A stretch of DNA of 47,752 nt from Nannocystis pusilla (GTDB taxonomy: Bacteria > Myxococcota_A > Polyangia > Nannocystales > Nannocystaceae). The position numbers and the translations under genes are program-made. The DNA lies in contig NZ_JAIRAU010000013.1 of the NCBI RefSeq assembly GCF_020073745.1, positions 1 to 47,752 of the forward strand. Reading direction: 5' to 3'. Numbering within the stretch: the first letter of the stretch is position 1; each line of letters begins with the position of its first letter. The notes under the pieces were generated by a model, which saw nothing but the letters and a program-made list of their open reading frames with translations, was not told where the DNA came from and made no database searches. Below, piece after piece: positions 36,515 through 44,639 of the stretch.

Positions 36515-37234
36515 ATGCTGCGTTCGAATCTTCACTTCCTTACTCTTACATCCCTGCTCTTCATCGGCGCCTGTGACACCTCCAAGGGCGAGACCACCGA
36601 CGCCACCACCGAGTCGACCACCGACGCCGCCACCGGGTCGAGCACCGACGATTCGACCGCCGGCGAGCCGACCACGAGCGCCTCCGCCACCGAAGGCGGG
36701 GACGACGACCCGACGGTCGCGACCTCCGGCGAGGACACCGAGGGCGACACCACCTCGAGCACCACCGGACCCGTCGACCCCGAGCACCAGAGCGCCTGCG
36801 AGGCCGCGTGCCAGCGCATGGCCGAGTGCGACGACACGGTCACCGTGGCGGAGTGCGTCGTCGGCTGCACCGAGGAGTTCCAGGAGATGGAGGCCGAGTG
36901 CGTCCCCGCCAACCTGGCCCTCGTCCAGTGCGCCTCGGAGCTCAGCTGCCTCGACATGGAGGAGCCGACCAAGGACGGCCCGTGCGGCGACGAGCTGGAG
37001 GCCCTGCTCGACTGCGGCGGCGGCACATGCACGATGGGCCTCGACGAAGGGGACACGTCGTGCGGGCTCACCCTCATCTGCGACGACGCGCCGACGCAAT
37101 TCATCGAGTGCATCGACGACACCTGCACCTGCTTCGAGGACGACGTGCAGGTCGCCCAGTGCGCCGCCGACGGCGTCTGCCTCGAGGGCGACGCGATCTT
37201 CGACAAGATGAACAGCTGCTGCGGATTCGAATGA
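36515..37234 (+). CDS. Cys-rich lipoprotein with Thr/Ser linker
   Basis: A 239-residue protein. The signal MLRSNLHFLTLTSLLFIGA ends at Cys20, then a ~65-residue Thr/Ser/Asp/Glu linker follows. The mature part has two Cys-rich helical modules: first CEAACQRMAECDDTVTVAEC, VVGC, AECVPANLALVQC, SELSC; then CGDELEALLDC, CTMGLDEGDTSC, LICDD, CIDDTCTCFEDD, NSCCGFE. The first module has the CxxxCxxxxxC spacing seen at the C-terminus of the GON-domain lipoprotein. Very acidic overall. Function unknown; probably surface-exposed. The ATG at 36515 gives the only good signal peptide in the longer open frame. Confidence 0.8.
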   Translation: MLRSNLHFLTLTSLLFIGACDTSKGETTDATTESTTDAATGSSTDDSTAGEPTTSASATEGGDDDPTVATSGEDTEGDTTSSTTGPVDPEHQSACEAACQRMAECDDTVTVAECVVGCTEEFQEMEAECVPANLALVQCASELSCLDMEEPTKDGPCGDELEALLDCGGGTCTMGLDEGDTSCGLTLICDDAPTQFIECIDDTCTCFEDDVQVAQCAADGVCLEGDAIFDKMNSCCGFE

Positions 37235-37327
37235 TCGGAGCGGCACGCCGCCCTCCGCGCAGACGCCGAACATTCACCGCACGGCCGTACGCGTATTTTG
37301 TCGAGAGCGCGCTGTAGCTGCATCCGC

Positions 37328-37374
37328 CCCGTGGACCCCTTCCCCGCCCTCGGGCGAAAGCGGCGCTCCACGGG
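37328..37374. terminator. Possible hairpin between convergent genes
   Basis: CCCGTGGA at 37328-37335 pairs with TCCACGGG at 37367-37374; an inner GCCC-TC-GGGC stem sits in the loop. It lies between the Cys-rich lipoprotein (+) and the beta-helix gene (-). No T-run is present, so the call is weak. Confidence 0.4.
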
Positions 37375-37387
37375 AGCATGATTGGCC

Positions 37388-39007
37388 TCAGCGGCGGCGC
37401 CGCCGCGCCAGCACGCCGACGCCCACCATCAACAGCAAGCCGGGCGCCGTCGGCGAACGGCCCGTGTCGCAGCTGCAGCCGTCGCCGCCGTCGCCGCCGG
37501 TGGCGCCGTCGCTGCCGGCGGACACGCCGTCCGTCTCGCTCGGCCCCGGCTCCTCCCCCCCGTCCGACGTCGGTTCCTCGCCCGGGCCCGACGTCGGCTC
37601 CTCGCCCGACGTCGGCTCATCCCCCGACGTCGGCTCATCGCCCGACGTCGGCCCCTCGCCCGAGTCCGACGTCTCCTCGCCCGAGTCGGACGTCGACTCG
37701 CCCGGCTCCGCGCCCGAGCCGAGCTCGTACGCCCCGATGTCCGGCGTCGCGTCCTGCGGGCGTGGGCCCTCGGTGCCGAGCGCGCGGGCGGGGGGAACGT
37801 GGTCCGGCAACAGCAGCGGATCGACGAACGGCGCCACGTCGAGGGCCGTCGCGGTCGCGCCCGCTTCGAGGAGCGGCGAATCGTCGCGCGGACGAAAGTC
37901 CCACCCCGCCGCGTCGACGAACCCCGGATCTGCGCCCACGATCGTCCCGGTGAGCGTCGCGGGCACGGCCGTCAGCCCCTCTTGCACCCAATTATTGCTG
38001 CCGAAGATCAGCGGCTCCGGCCCCTCCGGATCGTTGTGATTGTACAGCTCGCCCCCGGCCCCGCCCAGGCGCACGATCACGTTGTTGTGCAGCTCGAGGC
38101 TCTCGACCGTGAATTGCAGCCCGATCGCCACGTCCGACGACTCGCCGAGGACCATCGTGTTGTTGACGAAGCGATAGCGGCCCTTCGTGTTGCCCGTGCC
38201 GTCGCCGCCGATCCGGGCGATCCGCCACTCCGAGCGCTTGATGAGCACGTTCCCCACCACGTCGGAGTCCTCGCGCGCCAGGTCCTCGTCCTGACCGTCC
38301 GGGCCGATCAGGTCGAGCTCGTGGTAGACCGCGCCCTCGATCCAGTTGTGGTAGATCTCGTTGCGCTCCGCCCGCGACTTGACGTTGTTGCCGCCGGCGC
38401 CGTCGTGCACGTAGCAGAACTGCATGCGAAAGACGGAGCCGGGGTACACGGATTCGTCGGTCGCCATGTAGATCTGGTGATCGTAGAGCTCGAAGCCGTT
38501 GTCGTAGAACTCGCTGCGCTCGAGCAGCAGCGACCCGGAGTCGAAGTCGGTGCCGAGGAGCCCGTGGCTGCCGACGCCGTGCACCACCAGATCGCGCAGC
38601 GTCACGTTGTCGCCCTTGTGGACCAGGCCGGTGTGGGCCGTATCGCCGTCGCCCACGATCTCGAAGCCCTCGAACACGAAGTTGCTCACCTGGAACAGCA
38701 CGATCATGTCGTGCCACTGCTCGGTCCCCACGCCCGCGATGATCGGCCGCTTGCCGTTGACCCGGATCCCGCGCACGGTCACGGGGGCGTCGCTCGTGCC
38801 GCTGTGCTCCTCGCGGAACCACAGGTCCCCGGGGTACGTGTGATCGCCCTGGACCTCGACGACATCGCCGGGTTGCAGCAGCTCCAACGTGTCCTGGATC
38901 GTGGCGTACGGCTTTCCCGGGCCCACCTCGAACGTCTCGGCGAGCGCGCTCTTCGGCGCGAGCCCGAGCAGGATGAGCGCGATCGTCAGGTGTAATCTGT
39001 CACGCAT
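37388..39007 (-). CDS. Right-handed beta-helix protein with MYXO-CTERM tail
   Basis: 539 residues. The signal peptide MRDRLHLTIALILLGLAPKS ends ALA-ETF. Residues ~25-400 show short strands and Asn/Gly turns of a right-handed parallel beta-helix (TFEVGPGKPYATIQDTLELL, FVFEGFEIVGDG, VTLRDLVVHGVGSHG, YRFVNNTMVLGE, LELHNNVIVRLGG), as in pectate-lyase-like or surface-glycan enzymes. A Ser/Thr/Glu/Gly linker follows with repeated GDEPTS-like units, then GDGCSCDTGRSPTAPG, a hydrophobic helix LLLMVGVGVLA and five Arg: a MYXO-CTERM sorting tail. It is therefore probably anchored on the cell surface. No catalytic triad is evident; lyase activity is possible but not shown. Confidence 0.88.
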   Translation of the reverse strand: MRDRLHLTIALILLGLAPKSALAETFEVGPGKPYATIQDTLELLQPGDVVEVQGDHTYPGDLWFREEHSGTSDAPVTVRGIRVNGKRPIIAGVGTEQWHDMIVLFQVSNFVFEGFEIVGDGDTAHTGLVHKGDNVTLRDLVVHGVGSHGLLGTDFDSGSLLLERSEFYDNGFELYDHQIYMATDESVYPGSVFRMQFCYVHDGAGGNNVKSRAERNEIYHNWIEGAVYHELDLIGPDGQDEDLAREDSDVVGNVLIKRSEWRIARIGGDGTGNTKGRYRFVNNTMVLGESSDVAIGLQFTVESLELHNNVIVRLGGAGGELYNHNDPEGPEPLIFGSNNWVQEGLTAVPATLTGTIVGADPGFVDAAGWDFRPRDDSPLLEAGATATALDVAPFVDPLLLPDHVPPARALGTEGPRPQDATPDIGAYELGSGAEPGESTSDSGEETSDSGEGPTSGDEPTSGDEPTSGEEPTSGPGEEPTSDGGEEPGPSETDGVSAGSDGATGGDGGDGCSCDTGRSPTAPGLLLMVGVGVLARRRRR

Positions 39008-39157
39008 TCTCGCGACGTTACACCCGAGGACCGCGGATCTCGATAGGGTCTCCCGACCACGATACTCCAGGCCGCGGGCGGAGATTCACGCCGGACGGAG
39101 CGAGGGAGCGGCCGCGCGCCGCCCCGCGTGCGCGACCGTGGCCCTCGAGGATGGCCG

Positions 39158-39802
39158 TCACGGGCAGCGCGGATCGCTCTGCTGAACCATCTCGATCTGC
39201 TCTGGCGTGAACGGCAGCGGGTCGCAGCCGTGGCCCTCCTCGCACAGCCGGTCCCACTGCGGCGCGGCCTTGGCGTGACAGTCGAAGCAGTTGCCGCCGA
39301 ATCCGTTGACCACGTCGGTCGTGCCGCGGGCCATGATCGTCGTGCCGGCCGCCGCGGTCTCGAGCGCGAAGAACTCCCAGTCGGCGTTGTCCGGCGCGAA
39401 GCCCGGGGCGCGCTTGACCATCGCCTCGCCGGGGATCAGCTGGATCACCGTCCCGACCGGATAGACGCCGCCCGCGGGGTTCTCGGCCACCGCCAGCGCC
39501 TCGTCGAGGTGCCCGAGCAAATTGGTGATGCGAAACTTGCGGACCTTGTCCCACTCGAGAATGCACGTGAAGTCCTCGGGCCGCATGTCGAGATCCTCGC
39601 CGCTGCCGGTCGTGCTCGTCGCGTCCGTCGTCGTCGGTTCGTCGGTGGTGCTCGCGCCGGTCGTGCCGGGGCCCGTCGTCCCGGGCGCGGTCGTCCCGGG
39701 CTCGGTCGTGCTCGCGGTGACGACGCCGCCGGTGGAGTCTCCCCCGGAATCGCCGCAGGCGGCGAGGGCGAGGGTGAGGATGATAGATCGACGCGAATGC
39801 AT
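39158..39802 (-). CDS. Cytochrome P460-like mono-heme lipoprotein
   Basis: A 214-residue protein. The signal MHSRRSIILTLALAA ends at Cys16, followed by a ~50-residue Thr/Gly/Pro linker. The C-terminal ~140 residues resemble cytochrome P460 (VYPVGTVIQLIPGEAM, ADWEFFALETAAAGTT) and include one heme-binding CFDCH motif. P460 proteins oxidise hydroxylamine or NO using a Lys-crosslinked c-type heme. Lys residues occur near AMVKRAPG, but whether the crosslink exists cannot be told. It may be an outer-membrane electron carrier or oxidase. The next gene on this strand, the LysR regulator, lies 210 bp upstream. Confidence 0.75.
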   Translation of the reverse strand: MHSRRSIILTLALAACGDSGGDSTGGVVTASTTEPGTTAPGTTGPGTTGASTTDEPTTTDATSTTGSGEDLDMRPEDFTCILEWDKVRKFRITNLLGHLDEALAVAENPAGGVYPVGTVIQLIPGEAMVKRAPGFAPDNADWEFFALETAAAGTTIMARGTTDVVNGFGGNCFDCHAKAAPQWDRLCEEGHGCDPLPFTPEQIEMVQQSDPRCP

Positions 39803-40011
39803 GGACCCGATGGTGACCGCACGCAGCAGGTGCCGCGAGGTCCGCGATGGAGGATCATGCTCCGTCTGTCATGCCAATTGCCAATTGGGCGCTGCGATTT
39901 CGCCTCATCCATCCATGACCGCGAATCGAGCATTCAGCCGTCCTCCTCGCCGCGCCCGTGACGCGCGGGCTCGCCGACGACTCGCCGATGGTGATCGGCG
40001 CATGCCCCGGC

Positions 40012-40911
40012 TCAGCCGGCGCCGACGCGCTCGTGAAACAGCGCCTCGAGGGCGGCCACGACCGCCCGGATCCGCGGCACCTGGCGCAGCTCGCGGTGAT
40101 ACACCAGCCATACGTCCACCGACGGCAATGGGTCGTCGACCTCGATCCGGACCACGCGGTCGAGCTCGCGGCCGACGACCTCCGCCAGCATCGTGATCCC
40201 CTGCCCGCGCTCGGTCGCCTCGACGATCGCCAGCATCGAGTTCGAGCGGAACGGGAAGCGCTTCGCCCCGCGCGCGACCAGCCACTCCTCCGTCTGTCTC
40301 TGGCGCGGCGCCGGGCCGCTGTGGCCGACGAAGTCGTGGCGTTCGAAGTCGCCGGGGCGCAGCCGGGCCCCGCGGAGCCGGCGCTCGACGTACGACTGCG
40401 ACGCGTAGAGCCCGAGGCGCAGCGCCCCGAGGCGGCGCTCGACGAGCACCTGCGACTCGGTCCGCGTGGTCCGCAGGCCGATGTCGGCCTCGCGGCGGGC
40501 GAGGTCGGCCAGACGCGACTCCGCCATCAGCTCGATGCAGGTCTCGGGGTGCTTGCGGCGGAACTCCACCAGCCCCTGGGTCACCGCGCGCACGAACCCG
40601 TCGCCGACCGACAGCCGCACCGTGCCGGCGAGCTTCGAGTCGCGCCCGCCCGCGTCGCGTCGCACCGCCTGCAGCCCGTGCTCGAGCTCCTCGGCCAGCG
40701 CCACCAGCTTCAGCGCGTCCGGCTCGATCGACGTCCCCGCGCTGCTGCGGTGCACCAGGGTGCTCCCGAGCGCAGACTCGAGCGCCTCGATGCGGCGGGC
40801 CACGGTCGAGGTCGACGCGCCGAGCACCCGCCCGGCGGCGAGGAAGCTGCCGTGGCGGTGCACCGCCAGCAGCACGCGCAGGTCGTCCCAGGTCGGCGTG
40901 TCGATGTCCAT
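40012..40911 (-). CDS. LysR-family transcriptional regulator
   Basis: A 299-residue LysR protein. The winged-helix N-terminus reads MDIDTPTWDDLRVLLAVHRH, then GSFLAAGRVLGASTSTVARR, and the effector domain follows from ~90 to the end (KLAGTVRLSVGDGFVRAVTQ, HPETCIELMAES, ADIGLRTTRTESQVLVERRL). The start is 40911 by homology; a Met at 40932 (MLNRFPP) is the alternative, and neither has a clear ribosome site. It is divergent from the cytochrome c/PHM-like lipoprotein gene (40989), the usual arrangement for a LysR regulator and its target. The effector is unknown. Confidence 0.92.
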   Translation of the reverse strand: MDIDTPTWDDLRVLLAVHRHGSFLAAGRVLGASTSTVARRIEALESALGSTLVHRSSAGTSIEPDALKLVALAEELEHGLQAVRRDAGGRDSKLAGTVRLSVGDGFVRAVTQGLVEFRRKHPETCIELMAESRLADLARREADIGLRTTRTESQVLVERRLGALRLGLYASQSYVERRLRGARLRPGDFERHDFVGHSGPAPRQRQTEEWLVARGAKRFPFRSNSMLAIVEATERGQGITMLAEVVGRELDRVVRIEVDDPLPSVDVWLVYHRELRQVPRIRAVVAALEALFHERVGAG

Positions 40912-40988
40912 CGGCGGAAAACGGTTTAGCATAAATGTCCGTCGCTGCGAAGCCGACCTGCGGCCATGCTCTGTGCGGAGCACAGGCC

Positions 40989-42359
40989 ATGAGATCACGC
41001 GTGAACGGTCGGGGCGGCGCGGCCCCGTGGTGCATTGCATTGTTGACCCTCGCCGTCGCTTGCGGCGGGGGCGAGGGCGACGAGGGCGCGACGACCGACG
41101 ATACGGACGAGGACGCGCTCGTCACCTATTGGCAGGACGTCGCCCCGATCTTCTATTCGCGCTGCGTCACCTGTCATCAAGCCGGCGGGATCGGCCCGTT
41201 CGCGCTCGACGATTACGCCGAGGCGAAGCAGTGGGCCGGCGCATCGGCGGCGGCCGTCGCGGCGCGGACGATGCCGCCGTGGCTGGTGACCGACGACGGC
41301 AGCTGCGGCAGCTTCGAGGGCTCACGCGCGCTCGCGCCGGAGGAGATCGAGACGATCCGCGCGTGGGCCGACGCGGACGCGCCCGAGGGCCAGCCGCGCA
41401 CCGACCTCACCGCCCCGGAGGTCGAGGTGTTGCAGGACGCCGTCACCTACGAGACCCCGAGCTTCGTGCCGGAGGCCGAGGGCACCGACGTCGCCGCCTT
41501 CGACGAGTATCGCTGCTTCCGCGTCGACACCGGCCTGACCGGCGATCGCTTCCTCACCGGCTACAGCGTCGAGCCCGGCGTGCCGGAGATGATCCATCAC
41601 GTGCTGGTCGTGATCGTCGATCCGGAGGCGCCCGGGGCCGGCGGCGTGAAGAACAAGGAGCTCATCGAGGCCCTCGACGCCGAGTCGCCCGATCGCGACG
41701 GCTGGCCGTGCTTCGGCGCCGCCGGCGACGGCGTGCAGCCGCGCGGGATCCCCGTGTCGTGGGCCCCCGGCCAGGGCATCAGCCGCCTGCCCGAGGGCAC
41801 CGGCTACCGGATCTCCGACCGCGACTGGATGATCGTGCAGGTCCACTACAACCTCACCGACGACGCGCTCGCCGGCGTCGAGGACAAGACGTCCGTGCAC
41901 GTCCGCTACGAGGACAGCGTCGAGCGCGAGGGTCACTTCTACTTGCCCGACGACCTGCTCAACAGCCTCGCCACCGGCGACCCGGTCCAGCTGGCGCCGG
42001 GCGAGGAGTCGGTGAAGTACAGCTTCGACTTCGAGCCCGCCCAGATCCTGCTGGGCTCGGGCGCCCAGACGGGCGAGCTGCTGGGGATCTTCCCGCACAT
42101 GCATCAATACGGGCGAAAGCAGCGGGTCGAGCTCATCGAGGGCGACGCCGGCCCGCGGTGCGCCGCCGACGTCCAGCGGTGGGACTTCGGCTGGCAGCTC
42201 TATTACTTCTACGACGAGCCGCTCCCGCTCACCCTGAATTCGAAGCTGCGGATCACCTGCGATTACGACACCCGCAGCGCGACCGATCCGGTGCTGCCGG
42301 GCTGGGGCACGAACAACGAGATGTGCCTGGCCGGCGTGTTCATCGTCCCCGATCCCTGA
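40989..42359 (+). CDS. Cytochrome c - copper monooxygenase (PHM/DBM)-like lipoprotein
   Basis: A 456-residue protein. The signal ends LLTLAVACGGG (lipid Cys ~25). A mono-heme cytochrome c domain spans ~48-135 with CVTCH at 59-63 and RTMPPW, where Met can be the sixth heme ligand. The remainder resembles the two-domain copper type II ascorbate-dependent monooxygenase fold: His203-His204 in MIHHVLV, WMIVQVHYN, FPHMHQYGRKQRVEL, and later segments near YYFYDEPLPL. Such proteins are common in myxobacteria with unknown substrates. The fusion suggests that electrons reach the copper centre through the heme. GGAG lies nine bases before the ATG at 40989. Likely controlled by the divergent LysR. Confidence 0.88.
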   Translation: MRSRVNGRGGAAPWCIALLTLAVACGGGEGDEGATTDDTDEDALVTYWQDVAPIFYSRCVTCHQAGGIGPFALDDYAEAKQWAGASAAAVAARTMPPWLVTDDGSCGSFEGSRALAPEEIETIRAWADADAPEGQPRTDLTAPEVEVLQDAVTYETPSFVPEAEGTDVAAFDEYRCFRVDTGLTGDRFLTGYSVEPGVPEMIHHVLVVIVDPEAPGAGGVKNKELIEALDAESPDRDGWPCFGAAGDGVQPRGIPVSWAPGQGISRLPEGTGYRISDRDWMIVQVHYNLTDDALAGVEDKTSVHVRYEDSVEREGHFYLPDDLLNSLATGDPVQLAPGEESVKYSFDFEPAQILLGSGAQTGELLGIFPHMHQYGRKQRVELIEGDAGPRCAADVQRWDFGWQLYYFYDEPLPLTLNSKLRITCDYDTRSATDPVLPGWGTNNEMCLAGVFIVPDP

Positions 42360-42716
42360 GCGGCCCGCGGCGGAGACGAATCGGCGGCGCGACGGCGACG
42401 CCGCGTCAGCCTGCTCGTCCTCGCCCTCCGCGGCTCGACGAAGTCTCCGTCTCCGGTCTCCCCCGGTGTCCATCTCGAGTGAGAGACCCCGCGATCGCGC
42501 AGGCACCGCAAGAGACAGACAAGCATGACGCGGCCGAGAGAACGGCAGGCGCGCCTCTGCGGGCGGGAACGGCCGCGGCGGGTCCTCTGGCCCGCACGTG
42601 TCGCCCTGGCCGCGACTTCGCAGACGGCAGGGAAATATGTTACGCGTTCGACACCTCCCTCGCGGCGTTGTCGGCGCGACTACCGGGAGGTCCTCACTTA
42701 CGACTCTGCCTTACTC
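42360..42716. other. Gene-free stretch
   Basis: 357 bases between the cytochrome/PHM-like gene and the small membrane protein. The plus-strand frame from 42525 runs into the next gene but its first 64 codons look unlike a protein. A GGGAGG at 42685 is too far from the ATG. Probably holds the promoter of the acyltransferase operon; nothing else is recognised. Confidence 0.45.
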
Positions 42717-43214
42717 ATGACGCCTCCCCTGCTGCACCTGCAACGATCCGACACCGGACATTTCGTGTTGACCGAGCCGGCTTCGCAGACCGTGGTGGTC
42801 GCGGAGGAGCTGGCGGACGCGTACGCGCGCATGACCGCGACGCTGGCCGAACACCCGCCCTCGGCGGCCCCGCCGGCCGCCGCCGCCCCCGGCCCGTTCG
42901 AGCGCCGCGGGACCACGCGCGTCGTCGTCGTCGTCGCGGCCCTGTTGCTGCCCGCGTTGTGGGTCGCGCGGATCGCCTTCGACGTCAACGCGGCCCAGGT
43001 GGTCTGCCCGTCGGTCGCGACGCGCAGCCAGGGCCACCCGACCCGCGTCGCCGCGACGCCCTCGGCGCACTCCGATCGCGAGGGGACCGAGGACGACGAG
43101 GACGTCGACGAGGACGACGAGGCTCCGACGCCGCCGGACCGCCCGCCGCCGCGGACCGCGGTGATCGTGGAGCCGGAGGCGGCGCGGCCCGCTCCGGCGA
43201 AGGCCGAGCCCTGA
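42717..43214 (+). CDS. Small single-pass membrane protein of the acyltransferase operon
   Basis: 165 residues. A soluble N-terminal part (MTPPLLHLQRSDTGHFVLTE to ~62), one transmembrane helix at ~68-88 (VVVVVAALLLPALWVARIAF), then a low-complexity tail rich in Asp/Glu and Pro (EGTEDDEDVDEDDE, PTPPDRPPPR). Unknown family. It ends seven bases before the MBOAT gene and so belongs to that operon. A role as an accessory or scaffold for O-acylation is inferred from position only. The ATG at 42717 is chosen because the upstream frame is not protein-like; the ribosome site is unclear. Confidence 0.7.
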   Translation: MTPPLLHLQRSDTGHFVLTEPASQTVVVAEELADAYARMTATLAEHPPSAAPPAAAAPGPFERRGTTRVVVVVAALLLPALWVARIAFDVNAAQVVCPSVATRSQGHPTRVAATPSAHSDREGTEDDEDVDEDDEAPTPPDRPPPRTAVIVEPEAARPAPAKAEP

Positions 43215-43221
43215 GCGCCCC

Positions 43222-44628
43222 ATGGCCTTCAACTCCCTCGAATACGCGCTGCTCCTGGCGGCGACCGCGATCCTGTTCTTCGGGCTCGGGTATCGCGGCC
43301 GCCTCCTGGTCCTGGTCGCGGCGAGCGTGGTGTTCTACGGCGCGTTCAGCGTCCCGCTGCTCGGGCTCATCTTCCTCTCGGCGCTGGTCGACTACACCGC
43401 GGCCCTGAAGATCGCCCGCACCGAGGACGCGGCGACGCGCCGGCGCTGGCTGCTGTTCAGCCTCGCCACCAACCTCGGGCTGCTCGGCTACTTCAAGTAC
43501 GCCAACTTCTTCCTCGACAGCGCCGGCGCGCTGCTGGGCCGCGACTTCGCCGACCTCCGCCTCGACATCGTGCTGCCGGCGGGGATCTCGTTCTACACGT
43601 TCCAGACGATGAGCTACACGATCGACGTGTACCGCCGGCAGATCCAGCCGACGGCGTCGCTCCTGCGGTTCTTCCTGTTCGTCTCGTTCTTCCCGCAATT
43701 GATCGCAGGACCGATCGAGCGCGCCGGCCATTTGCTGGCCCAGTTCGATCACGCCGCGACCCGCCGGTTCCGCGTCGACAACCTCGTCTCCGGCCTGCAG
43801 ATGATCGGCTGGGGCATGTTCAAGAAGGTCGTGATCGCCGACCACTGCGCGGCGATCTCGGATCGGGTGTTCGCCGCCCCCGACGCCTACGACGGCTGGA
43901 GCGCCCTGATCGCCGCCTACGCGTTCACGCTGCAGATCTACTGCGACTTCTCCGCCTACTCGGAGATCGCCCGCGGGTCGGCGCGGATCTTCGGCGTCGA
44001 CCTGATGATGAACTTCGACCGGCCGTACCTCTCGCGCAACATCAGCGAGTTCTGGCGCCGCTGGCACATCTCCCTCTCGGAGTGGTTCCGCGACTATGTC
44101 TATATCCCGCTCGGGGGCAACCGCGGCTCGCGGGGGCGGGCGCTCGCCAACCTGACGATCACGATGCTCCTGTCCGGCCTGTGGCACGGCGCGGCCTGGG
44201 CCTTCGTGGTGTGGGGGCTGTACCACGGGCTGCTCCTGCTCGTGCACGCGCTGGCGCGCCCGCGCCTGGCCCGGCTCGCCGCCCTGCCGCGATTCGGCCG
44301 GGCCATGGGGCCGCTCGCGTGGTTCTGCACCCTGCACCTCGTGATCGCCGGCTGGGTCCTGTTCCGCGCCCACACGCTGGCCGACGCGGGGCGGATGTTC
44401 GCCGCGATCGGCCACCTCGACCCGCGCGCGCTCCAGCCGGCGCACCTCGGGTTCCTCGCCCTGTTCTTCGGCTTCGTCGGCGTGCAGGCGCTCGATCGCC
44501 GCCACGCCCTGCTCGCCCGGATCCACGGCGACTCGTCGCTGTCCCTGGTCTTCTACGCCGCGGTGATCCTCGCCTGCATCCTCCTCGGCAAGGAGGGCGG
44601 CGGCGACTTCATCTACTTCCAGTTCTAG
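43222..44628 (+). CDS. MBOAT-family O-acyltransferase (AlgI-like)
   Basis: A 468-residue polytopic membrane protein of the AlgI/PatA branch of MBOAT. Landmarks: LPAGISFYTFQTMSYTIDVY, FFPQLIAGPIERAGHLL, QIYCDFSAYSEIARGSARIF, RNISEFWRRWHISLSEWFRD (His282), YIPLGGNRGS, and the invariant active-site His322 in LLSGLWHGAAW. These enzymes take acyl groups from the cytoplasm across the membrane to acetylate or acylate extracellular glycans, usually with an SGNH partner such as AlgJ/AlgX. Such a partner follows 11 bp downstream. The small membrane protein lies seven bases upstream. The target glycan is unknown. Confidence 0.97.
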   Translation: MAFNSLEYALLLAATAILFFGLGYRGRLLVLVAASVVFYGAFSVPLLGLIFLSALVDYTAALKIARTEDAATRRRWLLFSLATNLGLLGYFKYANFFLDSAGALLGRDFADLRLDIVLPAGISFYTFQTMSYTIDVYRRQIQPTASLLRFFLFVSFFPQLIAGPIERAGHLLAQFDHAATRRFRVDNLVSGLQMIGWGMFKKVVIADHCAAISDRVFAAPDAYDGWSALIAAYAFTLQIYCDFSAYSEIARGSARIFGVDLMMNFDRPYLSRNISEFWRRWHISLSEWFRDYVYIPLGGNRGSRGRALANLTITMLLSGLWHGAAWAFVVWGLYHGLLLLVHALARPRLARLAALPRFGRAMGPLAWFCTLHLVIAGWVLFRAHTLADAGRMFAAIGHLDPRALQPAHLGFLALFFGFVGVQALDRRHALLARIHGDSSLSLVFYAAVILACILLGKEGGGDFIYFQF

Positions 44629-44639
44629 AGGAGCACGAG

